A stretch of DNA of 11,485 nt from Acidobacteriota bacterium (GTDB lineage Bacteria > Acidobacteriota > Terriglobia > Terriglobales > Acidobacteriaceae), in NCBI GenBank assembly GCA_003225615.1, contig QIAS01000135.1:1-11485 (forward strand), given 5' to 3'. The notes beneath the pieces are model-generated. The model worked only from the letters and a program-made list of their open reading frames with translations, made no database searches and was not told the DNA's origin. Both the position numbers and the translations under genes were made by a program. This document shows positions 6,119 through 11,485 of the stretch, piece by piece (the first letter of the stretch is position 1; the number at the start of each line of letters is the position of its first letter).

Positions 6119-7288
6119 TCAGGATTTGCTGGTCTCTATTCTTGGCAGAGGTACCGGGATTTGTTCCACAATCTCAATCCCGAAGCCTTCGAGGGCCGCG
6201 ACCCTTCGGGGATGATTGGTGAGAAGCCGGATACGGCGGAGATTCAGGTCAGAGAGGATCTGGGCGCCGATGCCGATTTCACGTTGCGTCTTCCGCTCGC
6301 TTTCGGGCAGGGAAGGAAGCCGCCGGTCACGATGGAAGGCCAGCATGGTACGGTCGCCAATACGTTCCACCGAAAATCCTTTTGAAGTCTGATGCAAGTA
6401 AATCAGAGCGCCTCTGCCCTCATCGGCAATGGCGCGAAGCGAGCCTTCGACGGTTGCCCGGCAATCGCAGGTGGTCGCGCCGAACACATCGCCCATCAGG
6501 CAGTGCGCATGCATGCGAACCAGCACAGGCTCGTTGCCGGATTCAAGGTCTCCCCGGACTAGGGCGACGTGCGACTCACCGCCATCCACTTCGCTCTCAT
6601 AGGCAATCAGACGAAACTCCCCGTGGGCCGTATCCACCAGGGCCTCGCCCACCCGGTGCACATAGCGCTCATGGGCCATGCGATAGCGGATCAGTTCGGC
6701 CACCGTGAGCATTTTGAGTTCGTGCGTCTTGCAAAACTCGAGAAGGTCGGGAATCCGGGCCATGGTCCCGTCATCCTTCATGATTTCGCAGATGACGCCC
6801 GCGGGGATGAGTCCAGCCAGCCGGGCCAGGTCAACGGAGCCTTCGGTTTGTCCCGCGCGGACCAGCACGCCGCCTTTGCGCGCACGCAGCGGAAAAACAT
6901 GGCCGGGACGGGCGAGGTCCGCCGGACGCGTTGTGGAATCAATGGCTACCTTGATCGTGCGAGCCCGATCGTACGCCGAAATTCCCGTTGTAACGCCAAC
7001 GCGGGCATCGATCGCCTCGCAGAATGCGGTTCCATACTGCGAAGTATTTTCCGCCGTCATGGGTCCGATGCGGAGGTGTTCCAGGCGTTCCTCGGTCATC
7101 GCCAGGCAGACCAGTCCGCGGCCGTACTTCGCCATGAAATTTATCGCTTCGGGAGAGACTTTTTCTGCGGCAAGAGTGAGATCACCCTCGTTCTCGCGAT
7201 CTTCGTCATCAACCACCACAATCATCCGCCCTGCGCGGATTTCCTCGATGGCGGTGGGAACGTCGGTGAATTGGGGCGTTTTTGTCAC
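6119..7288 (-). CDS. ribBA: RibBA: DHBP synthase with a degenerate GTP cyclohydrolase II domain
   Basis: RibBA proteins combine 3,4-dihydroxy-2-butanone-4-phosphate synthase and GTP cyclohydrolase II, the two entry steps of riboflavin synthesis. The N-terminal half (about 1-205) shows DDEDRENEGDL at 27-37 and RPGHVFPLRA at 127-136. It has GQTEG at 146-150 where E. coli RibB has GHTEA, so a metal-binding histidine is Gln147. The C-terminal half keeps the zinc ligands Cys263, Cys274 and Cys276 (HCLMGD, CDC), but the usual RQEGRGIGL is HQTSKGFSV (299-307), and the catalytic Asp aligned near 334 is Thr, while Arg336 is kept. The domain between them is also divergent. The start is GTG at 7288, with an in-frame stop two codons upstream. 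The second activity is therefore doubtful. The protein may be a DHBP synthase only, or a variant clade enzyme. Confidence 0.93.
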   Translation of the reverse strand: MTKTPQFTDVPTAIEEIRAGRMIVVVDDEDRENEGDLTLAAEKVSPEAINFMAKYGRGLVCLAMTEERLEHLRIGPMTAENTSQYGTAFCEAIDARVGVTTGISAYDRARTIKVAIDSTTRPADLARPGHVFPLRARKGGVLVRAGQTEGSVDLARLAGLIPAGVICEIMKDDGTMARIPDLLEFCKTHELKMLTVAELIRYRMAHERYVHRVGEALVDTAHGEFRLIAYESEVDGGESHVALVRGDLESGNEPVLVRMHAHCLMGDVFGATTCDCRATVEGSLRAIADEGRGALIYLHQTSKGFSVERIGDRTMLAFHRDRRLPSLPESERKTQREIGIGAQILSDLNLRRIRLLTNHPRRVAALEGFGIEIVEQIPVPLPRIETSKS

Positions 7289-7297
7289 TGCTCATCG

Positions 7298-7306
7298 ATT
7301 CTAGCA
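7298..7306 (-). promoter_or_regulatory. Candidate extended -10 promoter for ribBA
   Basis: On the minus strand TGC-TAGAAT (7298-7306) matches an extended -10 element, nine bases before the ribBA GTG. No convincing -35 box is seen. A start of transcription about seven bases downstream would give a leader of only about three bases, so the message could be nearly leaderless. No Shine-Dalgarno sequence is evident, which is consistent with this but does not prove it. Confidence 0.35.
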
Positions 7307-7334
7307 AAACCCGACGTGAAACTAGTCTCTTGAA

Positions 7335-7946
7335 TTAGGTCTTCGCCTTACCCGCCAACTCCTTCTCTGCGCCCCGGAATAAGGCTCGCAAGGAGCGTAT
7401 GACCCACCGCATAAGCGTAATAATCACGATCAGTAACCAGAGAACGATGGCTGCCGCAATGTAGGGATGCTTCGTGGCCAACCAGGTCAAGGCTATAGCC
7501 AGAAAATCTTCTCCGAGACTCAAGCCGATGTTGGAGAGGGGCTCGGGAGACGGCGTGACGGCAGCACGAACCGCCGTCTTTCCGCCATGGGCGGCGAACG
7601 CGATAGCGCCCCCAAGGACCGCACAAACTATCTGTTCTGAGGGTGATAGCTGTGCCGTTGCCCGGTAGGCCAGCAACGCTGCGATCGGTACGCGCACAAA
7701 GGTGTGCAGAGCATTCCAGGCCAAGTCAAACGCGGGTATCTTGTCCGCGAAGAACTCAATGCAAAACAGGAGACCGCTGAAGGCGATGACATACCAGCTA
7801 TCCAGAACATGCAAGGCGGGGGGCAGTGGCAGCCAGCCGGCACGCGCCAGCAGGCCCAGAGTGGCGAGCGTCGCGTAAACGTTAAGTCCGGCGGCGAAAC
7901 TGATGGCCACCAGCAGCGCCACGAGCTCGTTGGCCGGCAGCTTCAT
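7335..7946 (-). CDS. DUF4126-type integral membrane protein
   Basis: This 203-residue protein resembles the DUF4126 family, whose function is unknown. It begins ELVALLVAISFAAGLNVYAT, and has the family-like pattern of a leading helix with glycine and tyrosine, an LLARAGWLPLPPALHVLDSW segment, and further hydrophobic segments (WYVIAFSGLLFCIEFFADKI, IVCAVLGGAIAFAAHGG, then IAAAIVLWLLIVIITLMRWV near the C-terminus). The basic tail RSLRALFRGAEKELAGKAKT probably faces the cytoplasm. I chose the ATG at 7946, preceded by a weak CAGG; an ATG at 7958 is also possible. An in-frame TTG at 8009 would run into the upstream terminator hairpin region and is unlikely. It lies 46 bases upstream of ribBA in the same direction, so partial co-transcription is possible. 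Confidence 0.82.
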   Translation of the reverse strand: MKLPANELVALLVAISFAAGLNVYATLATLGLLARAGWLPLPPALHVLDSWYVIAFSGLLFCIEFFADKIPAFDLAWNALHTFVRVPIAALLAYRATAQLSPSEQIVCAVLGGAIAFAAHGGKTAVRAAVTPSPEPLSNIGLSLGEDFLAIALTWLATKHPYIAAAIVLWLLIVIITLMRWVIRSLRALFRGAEKELAGKAKT

Positions 7947-8016
7947 TGCCTGCAGCATAAAAACGCAACAGCTCGGGGCTGGTATTCTCCGCGCTCGGCG
8001 GATTTCCAAAAAATTA

Positions 8017-8039
8017 AGGGTCGCCGAATCGGCGACCCT
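8017..8039 (-). terminator. Intrinsic terminator after the 75-residue protein gene
   Basis: AGGGTCGCCG and CGGCGACCCT pair perfectly over ten bases around a 3-base loop. Read on the minus strand the stem is followed by TTAATTTTTT, a good U-tract, 20 bases after the stop codon of the small gene ending at 8060. On the plus strand the following CGTTTTGTC is a weaker tail. It separates the small gene from the downstream membrane protein gene. Confidence 0.88.
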
Positions 8040-8059
8040 CGTTTTGTCTTGTTACCGGG

Positions 8060-8287
8060 TTATAGAGTGGACTCGATCTCAAAGCCCCAAGCTTCCAAAA
8101 GTGGCTCAGGAATGTACTTCGAGTTCTTGTTACGGCGTGCCCACTCCCGCAGGCGAGTCGAACGCAAGTACTGGTCGGGAGAAAGCTTGTACTCGCGCAC
8201 TACCTGCTCGAATTCGGTGACCGTCGGGGTGATTGGCCCAATCGGTTCGGGCTTGCCCCAGTTAGGATTTCCGCGTCGCTTTGCCAT
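8060..8287 (-). CDS. Small conserved basic protein of unknown function
   Basis: The 75-residue product begins MAKRRGNPNWGKPEPIGP, a short basic stretch that could touch nucleic acid. It continues with a helical part (TEFEQVVREYKLSPDQYLRS) and a WARRNKNSKYIPEPLLEAWG segment. I recall similar small proteins in acidobacterial genomes but know no function. The start is ATG at 8287, with AGAGG about ten bases upstream as a ribosome binding site. It has its own strong upstream promoter candidate at 8450-8478, a leader of about 155 bases, and its own terminator, so it is a single-gene unit. Confidence 0.85.
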   Translation of the reverse strand: MAKRRGNPNWGKPEPIGPITPTVTEFEQVVREYKLSPDQYLRSTRLREWARRNKNSKYIPEPLLEAWGFEIESTL

Positions 8288-8449
8288 GAAGAATGCGCCT
8301 CTTACAATTTAGGTAAAGTCCGAAAACTGGAAAAAAGACTTCCAACTGCTTTAGATTCGCCACGCCCCGTTCGGGATTCACGCCAAACTGCGGTGCGCGA
8401 GAAAAATCTGAGGGCCCACTGACGAGCCTATGGCTTGTGGAAACGGAAC

Positions 8450-8478
8450 ATTCTAGGATGAATTTCCATCCAAGTCAA
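8450..8478 (-). promoter_or_regulatory. Strong sigma-70-type promoter for the 75-residue protein gene
   Basis: On the minus strand TTGACT (8473-8478) and TAGAAT (8450-8455) are separated by exactly 17 bases, each matching five of six consensus positions. The spacer contains an inverted repeat (GGATG at 8456-8460 and CATCC at 8467-8471). Transcription would begin near 8443, about 155 bases before the ATG at 8287. Confidence 0.65.
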
Positions 8479-8627
8479 TATAAGGGGCTATTGCCTTTTC
8501 CCATACCACACGGAAGCTACTGTAAGCATTAAGGTTAATGTTCACAAATCCACTTGGGTTAAGCCCTTTTAGCCTACATAGTTAACCATGCCATCTTGAG
8601 CAGCTACTTTAACCCAGGCAAGCGCCT

Positions 8628-8668
8628 AACAGTCGACGAAGTATCCGCGCAACAGTCGACGAAGTATC
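8628..8668. repeat. Two tandem copies of AACAGTCGACGAAGTATC
   Basis: An 18-base sequence containing the palindrome GTCGAC is present identically at 8628-8645 and 8651-8668, a 23-base period. A GC-rich tract precedes both copies. Two copies with a 5-base gap are too few for a CRISPR array. They could be tandem protein-binding sites or a recent duplication. Confidence 0.85.
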
Positions 8669-8770
8669 AAAGCTGCACAGGCGCCCAGCATTCCATGTTC
8701 TCCAAAATCGATTTCGGCGCCGAACAGCTAATTTTACCCTGAAGTTTTCGAGGCTAAGTCATAGAGCCCG

Positions 8771-8800
8771 TAGCCGCAAGTTACTGCCGTAACGCAGCTA
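8771..8800 (+). other. Interrupted hairpin upstream of the PilZ operon promoter
   Basis: The perfect inner stem GTTAC/GTAAC (8780-8784 with 8789-8793) around TGCC is extended by GC (8776-8777 with 8794-8795) and TAGC/GCTA (8771-8774 with 8797-8800), giving 11 pairs with one mismatch and a 2-base bulge. It ends 13 bases before the -35 box. It might be a regulatory site or the end of an unseen transcript; no T-run follows. Confidence 0.4.
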
Positions 8801-8813
8801 TGGCGCTGGCTCA

Positions 8814-8842
8814 TTGACGCGCCCAAGCCCGCTTCGTAGAGT
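8814..8842 (+). promoter_or_regulatory. Candidate promoter for the coiled-coil/PilZ operon
   Basis: TTGACG (8814-8819) and TAGAGT (8837-8842) are 17 bases apart, matching five and four of six consensus bases. The predicted transcription start (about 8849) falls at the edge of the ribosome binding site, so the leader would be very short. This makes the call plausible but not firm. Confidence 0.42.
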
Positions 8843-8860
8843 GCCTTAAGGAGGGAATTC

Positions 8861-9022
8861 GTGAAGGATATCTACGAAGTTCTCCGCAAAAAACAGGCGC
8901 AGCAGGCGCAACTTGGGAAACAGATCGAGGCTCTGCAACATGCGGCAGAAGAGCTGCGCAATGTCGCTCACCTGCTGGATGGCGAAGAAGAGGAAAAGGA
9001 TTCGGCTGTCAATCATGTGTGA
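8861..9022 (+). CDS. Small charged coiled-coil protein (53 residues)
   Basis: This short gene encodes a protein starting MKDIYEVLRKKQAQQAQLGK and continuing through IEALQHAAEELRNVAHLL to an acidic tail GEEEEKDSAV. The heptad-like pattern of Leu, Ile and Ala with abundant Gln and Glu suggests one amphipathic helix forming a coiled coil. The start is GTG at 8861 with a near-ideal AGGAGG (8849-8854) six bases upstream, which makes it a real gene despite its size. I recall similar short MKDIYEVLR proteins in Acidobacteriota, of unknown function. It lies 45 bases before the receiver-PilZ gene and is probably co-transcribed, so it may partner that protein. Confidence 0.85.
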   Translation: MKDIYEVLRKKQAQQAQLGKQIEALQHAAEELRNVAHLLDGEEEEKDSAVNHV

Positions 9023-9067
9023 AGGCGCTTTCCCCCAGCCAGGCCGAAGATGGGTTAAAGGCGCGCT

Positions 9068-10198
9068 ATGAGTCTGCAGGCGCTGGTTCTATGTTCCGAT
9101 GAAAAAATCGTTCGTGTACTACGCCGAGTCCTCAGCGACTTGGAAGTAGCCGTACAGCACTGCCGGAACGCTGAAACTGCCATTCGTTATCTGACTCGCC
9201 AGAGATTTGAAGCCGTCATCGTGGATTGCGAGGACGCCGAGACTGCCGCCGAAGTGTTCAAAAGTTTGCGCGCAGCGCCTGCAAATAAGCGTGCCGTCGC
9301 GGTCGCTATTATTGGGGGACAAAGTCTGCGCGTTGCATTTGAGATGGGCGCACATTTTGTCCTCTACAAGCCGGTTTCAATGGAGCGTGCCAAGGTCAGC
9401 TTCAGGGCCGCTCACTCATTGATGAAACGGGAGCGCCGCCGCAATCTCCGCATTCCCATTCAAATCCCAGTAAGCTTCAGCAAAGGCCAGCGGGCTATGA
9501 CCATCGACCTGAGCGAGGGCGGCATGGCCGTGCAAGTGCCCCGCAGGTCCATACAGGGTGGCCTACGCCTAAGCTTCACCATTCCGGATAGCAACGAGGT
9601 TATAAGCACGGATGCACAGGTAGCCTGGGAGAGTAACACCGGCCAGACCGGTATTCGGTTTATAGATTTGCCCTCCGAGTCGCGCCAGCAATTAAAAGCG
9701 TGGCTGAACCGCAATGTTCCTGAAGCAGAGAAGGATGATCCACCAGCAAGCTGCCGTTTGACCGATCTCAGTCTGGGCGGCTGCTATTTGGAGATCGGCG
9801 CGCCCTTTCCTGTGCACAGCCGGGTTGTGCTCTCGATGCGTGTAGCCGATCTCTCAGTGCAGGTCGAAGGCGTGGTGAGGGTCATGCATCCTGAGGCGGG
9901 TATGGGCGTGGAATTCACCCAGAGAACGGCCCAGCAGCGCCAGCAGGTCGAAAAGTTTATCGAGGCGTTAATGCAGAGCAAAGGCGTTTTGCCCGATCTT
10001 TTGGTCGAGCCGGACGGATTGGAAGCAGATGCACCTGAGGCGGGTACCACGGTTGCGGTGAGCGAAGAAGCGGAAGATCCGTTGCTCGAACTGTTCCGCA
10101 ATCGAGGCGAACTCCCGGCCGAAGCTTTTCTGGGCGAGCTTCGAAAGCAACGACGTAACCACGGCTCCAGTTCTGCCGAGACTGTACTGGAGATGTAG
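9068..10198 (+). CDS. Receiver-like/PilZ/PilZ protein, probable cyclic-di-GMP responder
   Basis: The 376-residue protein has three parts. Residues 1-115 form a receiver-like fold, with Asp53 at the position of the phosphorylated aspartate (VIVDCED) and Lys101 in YKPVS; the usual N-terminal acidic pair is replaced by CSDE (9-12), so phosphorylation is uncertain. Residues about 120-215 form a PilZ domain with the RxxxR element Arg124-Arg128 and DLSEGG (147-152), the residues that bind cyclic-di-GMP. Residues about 228-310 form a second PilZ-like domain with DLSLGG (233-238) but no RxxxR, so it probably does not bind the ligand. A low-complexity acidic tail follows. AAAGG lies about eight bases before the ATG at 9068. 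It is paired with the upstream coiled-coil gene. No output enzyme is fused, so it likely acts by protein contact. Confidence 0.9.
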   Translation: MSLQALVLCSDEKIVRVLRRVLSDLEVAVQHCRNAETAIRYLTRQRFEAVIVDCEDAETAAEVFKSLRAAPANKRAVAVAIIGGQSLRVAFEMGAHFVLYKPVSMERAKVSFRAAHSLMKRERRRNLRIPIQIPVSFSKGQRAMTIDLSEGGMAVQVPRRSIQGGLRLSFTIPDSNEVISTDAQVAWESNTGQTGIRFIDLPSESRQQLKAWLNRNVPEAEKDDPPASCRLTDLSLGGCYLEIGAPFPVHSRVVLSMRVADLSVQVEGVVRVMHPEAGMGVEFTQRTAQQRQQVEKFIEALMQSKGVLPDLLVEPDGLEADAPEAGTTVAVSEEAEDPLLELFRNRGELPAEAFLGELRKQRRNHGSSSAETVLEM

Positions 10199-10301
10199 CT
10201 TCCTACCGCGCCCCTTTCTGCCACGCAGCGATTGAAATCCCTACCCATCAAGTTAGCCAATAAACTATTCAGGGGCACAGGATTTTTCGAGAGACGAATA
10301 A

Positions 10302-10679
10302 TCAGGGTATTGCTGGTCGTGCGCGGAGGATTCGAAATGGACGCTCGCACTTGACGGCCATGATGAAATTGCCGCTCGTATCCGGCACGACGCGCAATAC
10401 TCTGCCCGCCGCGGTTAATGATAGCTTTGCACGCGGGACGAGCGGTTTGAGGCCGACCGCCAATCGCACACGCGAACCTCGCGCAATCGCGACGCCAGCG
10501 CGCAGCAGAATGCCATGCAGGCTGATGTTTTCCGATTCCGCAACTAGCTGGCCTGAACTAGCCGGCGCCTCCAATAAGACCGGCAAGCGCAGCCCATACC
10601 TAAGCTCTTTTCGGACCTGCTGTCCGGGAAAACGGCACACCACAATTTTTACAGTATGTAGCGAAGCCGTCCGGCACAA
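10302..10679 (-). CDS. Single-domain PilZ protein
   Basis: The product is essentially one PilZ domain. It has the cyclic-di-GMP-binding arginines in RYGLR (Arg27, Arg31 counting from the TTG start) and the NxSxxG motif Asn51-Ser53-Gly56 (NISLHG), followed by the usual beta strands and the GNFIMAVKCE segment near the end. Unlike the second domain of its neighbour, both binding motifs are present. The start is uncertain. The longest reading begins with TTG at 10679, and GTG codons at 10643 and 10640 are alternatives; none has a clear ribosome binding site and there is no ATG. It is convergent with the receiver-PilZ gene (103-base gap) and lies downstream of tRNA-Leu on the same strand. Confidence 0.8.
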   Translation of the reverse strand: MCRTASLHTVKIVVCRFPGQQVRKELRYGLRLPVLLEAPASSGQLVAESENISLHGILLRAGVAIARGSRVRLAVGLKPLVPRAKLSLTAAGRVLRVVPDTSGNFIMAVKCERPFRILRARPAIP

Positions 10680-10694
10680 GTCACTTTCAGTCTA

Positions 10695-10709
10695 CGGGGG
10701 GAACCCCCG
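10695..10709. other. Strong GC hairpin between tRNA-Leu and the PilZ gene
   Basis: CGGGGG and CCCCCG pair perfectly around GAA, and flanking bases (AGTCTA and TACACT) extend the stem imperfectly. On the minus strand it lies 61 bases beyond the tRNA 3' end and upstream of the PilZ start. No U-tract follows in either direction, so it may stabilise or process the tRNA transcript rather than end it. Confidence 0.4.
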
Positions 10710-10769
10710 AGTACACTAAATGCCGCACGCATAAACGACGTCAACCCAGCGAGTCGCGCCCAGCGATTC

Positions 10770-10858
10770 TGGTGCCCGGGGACGGAATCGAACCGTCACG
10801 CCCCTTTCGGGGCCCGGGATTTTAAGTCCCGTGCGTCTGCCAGTTTCGCCACCCGGGC
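10770..10858 (-). tRNA. tRNA-Leu (anticodon UAA)
   Basis: The minus strand folds into a full type II tRNA. The acceptor stem is GCCCGGG with CCCGGGC, the D arm contains TGGCGAAACTGGCAGACGC, the anticodon stem is CGGGA/TCCCG around loop CTTAAAA, giving anticodon UAA (bases 10822-10824), the long variable arm pairs GCCCC with GGGGC, and the T arm has GACGG-TTCGATT-CCGTC. The discriminator is A and CCA is encoded. The long variable arm is characteristic of leucine tRNAs. A tyrosine recombinase remnant lies 18 bases from its 5' end. Confidence 0.96.
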
Positions 10859-10876
10859 GCATTGAAAACGTTGTGG

Positions 10877-11143
10877 TTACTGTACACCAAGCGTCGGCAC
10901 CGTAAGGACTGTAGCGGGAAGTGTAGCGACCCTGGAGCCTTTTTCGGACGCCTGTTTTGCGTTGTCCTCAAGAGCATCGAAGGCTCTTTCCATTGTCTCC
11001 GGCGTTGGATGCACGTACCGCTGTGACACTGTGATTGAGGAATGTCCCATGATTCGCATGATGGTGAATGCATCAGCTCCGGCCTCGCCTAATCGAGTCC
11101 CTAATGTGTGCCGGAGTGAATGCAGTCGAGCAGGTAATACGCC
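10877..11143 (-). pseudogene. C-terminal remnant of a tyrosine recombinase (phage-type integrase)
   Basis: The last 80 or so residues of a tyrosine recombinase are readable. RLHSLRHTLGTRLGEAG contains the H-x-L-R box II arginine, MGHSSITVSQRYVHP contains the conserved GH and the nucleophilic tyrosine, and the tail continues ETMERAFDALEDNAK. The reading frame opens only after an in-frame TAA at 11144-11146, and homology begins abruptly at about 11128. The catalytic core and DNA-binding N-terminal parts are absent, and the coding sequence runs directly into the 3' end of the TPR gene. It is therefore a broken remnant. Reading begins without a proper start, so ATG at 11059 is only an internal codon. 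The closeness to tRNA-Leu is typical of an integrated element. Confidence 0.9.
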
Positions 11144-11485
11144 TTAAATGCCGGAGCTTCTTCCACCGTGCCCTCGGCAAGATAGCGGCGCAATAACTGG
11201 ACGGCGAGCGGGAAGTTGCGTCCGGCGCGGATGAGAGTTTCGGCTGCATCCACTAAAACGTCCTGGCGATTCCTGGGCGCGGTTAACACGTGATTGACTG
11301 CCTCTTCCATGTTGTCGAGGCGGCGAGCGCGCCGGTAAAAGATGGCCAGATCTAGCCAGCCATCCGCGCTGCCGTGGCTGCCTTCCAGAGCGGCGCGGTA
11401 TTCCCGCTCGGCACTTATGCTGTCTTTGTCTTTCTCTGCCAGTCGTGCCATGACCCAGTGCGCCTTGGAGGGATTCAGCTTGTTT
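11101..11485 (-). CDS. Partial TPR-repeat protein, 3' end replaced by integrase sequence
   Basis: The reading frame enters from beyond the window and shows helical repeats of tetratricopeptide type, for example DSISAEREYRAALEGSHGSA followed by DGWLDLAIFYRRARRLDNME, LIRAGRNFPLAVQLLRRYLA and EEAPAFKAYYLL. TPR domains mediate protein contact. The gene ends with DCIHSGTH, which is not TPR-like and coincides with the out-of-frame integrase sequence from about 11128, so the original C-terminus appears lost. The true start lies outside the window; an ATG at 11451 is in frame but the TPR-like reading (NKLNPSKAHWVMARLAEKD) continues above it. Confidence 0.82.
   Translation of the reverse strand, partial: NKLNPSKAHWVMARLAEKDKDSISAEREYRAALEGSHGSADGWLDLAIFYRRARRLDNMEEAVNHVLTAPRNRQDVLVDAAETLIRAGRNFPLAVQLLRRYLAEGTVEEAPAFKAYYLLDCIHSGTH

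Larger units (their letters stand above)
8288..8860. other. 573-base gene-free region: leader, repeat, hairpin and promoters
   Basis: I find no gene I can support here. The left part (8288-8443) is the predicted leader of the minus-strand small gene. The middle holds GTTAA-rich sequence with an 8-base inverted repeat (TGGGTTAA at 8555-8562 and TTAACCCA at 8609-8616) and two copies of an 18-base repeat. The right part carries a hairpin and a plus-strand promoter for the coiled-coil/PilZ operon. Several motifs suggest a dense regulatory or small-RNA region. Confidence 0.5.

Noticed and set aside
6382..7333. Long plus-strand reading frames at 6382-6708 and 6569-7333.
   Set aside because: They are antisense to the well-conserved ribBA gene, and their predicted residues look like a shadow of it.
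8628..8668. A CRISPR array based on the 18-base repeats.
   Set aside because: There are only two copies separated by five bases, with no cas genes in the window.
8288..8860. A cyclic-di-GMP riboswitch ahead of the PilZ operon.
   Set aside because: A short GCACAGG-like match at 8675-8681 is present but the GGTAGCG-type blocks and the expected paired arms are not.
10822..11073. An 83-residue minus-strand reading frame across tRNA-Leu and the integrase remnant.
   Set aside because: It reads through the tRNA in a different frame from the recombinase sequence, so it is a shadow.

Overview
The window looks like a piece of chromosome from a member of the Acidobacteriota (Koribacter/Terriglobales-like). 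This is inferred from protein character: small conserved proteins I associate with that phylum (the 75-residue MAKRRGNPNWGKP protein and the 53-residue MKDIYEVLR coiled-coil protein), several PilZ proteins, and moderately high G+C. No rRNA or other decisive marker is present, so the assignment is not proven.

Layout. Positions 26-4037, minus strand: a compact respiratory complex I operon read nuoA, nuoC, nuoD, nuoE, nuoF. An ATG at the extreme edge is probably the start of the next subunit. nuoB is missing from its usual place between nuoA and nuoC, and a cluster of 14-bp AT-rich repeats fills the nuoE-nuoF gap. Positions 4176-6036, plus strand: an unrecognised two-part protein, a ThiS-like sulfur carrier with an unusual tail after its Gly-Gly-Gly, and a MerR-family regulator with a strong promoter and two matching palindromes, followed by a small Cys4 zinc-ribbon-like protein. 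Positions 6119-8287, minus strand: a RibBA protein whose GTP cyclohydrolase II half looks degenerate, a DUF4126-type membrane protein, and a small conserved basic protein ended by a clear intrinsic terminator. Positions 8288-8860 hold no gene I can support, but contain a good minus-strand promoter with a long leader, a 23-bp tandem repeat, a hairpin and a plus-strand promoter. Positions 8861-10198, plus strand: a small coiled-coil protein and a receiver-PilZ-PilZ protein, apparently one operon. Positions 10302-11485, minus strand: a single-domain PilZ protein, tRNA-Leu(UAA), the catalytic C-terminal remnant of a tyrosine recombinase, and a TPR-protein gene whose 3' end runs into that remnant.

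How it fits together. The left third is core energy metabolism: NADH enters through NuoE/NuoF and electrons pass to quinone through NuoD and its partners. The middle holds cofactor metabolism (thiamine-type sulfur carrier, riboflavin) and an apparently self-regulated MerR locus. The right third centres on PilZ proteins, which point to cyclic-di-GMP signalling, and a mobile-element scar beside a tRNA gene. I found no CRISPR array, no complete transposon and no clear new defence system. The most informative oddities are the missing nuoB, the ThiS tail, the eroded GTP cyclohydrolase II motif, the MerR operator pair and the recombinase/TPR junction at tRNA-Leu.
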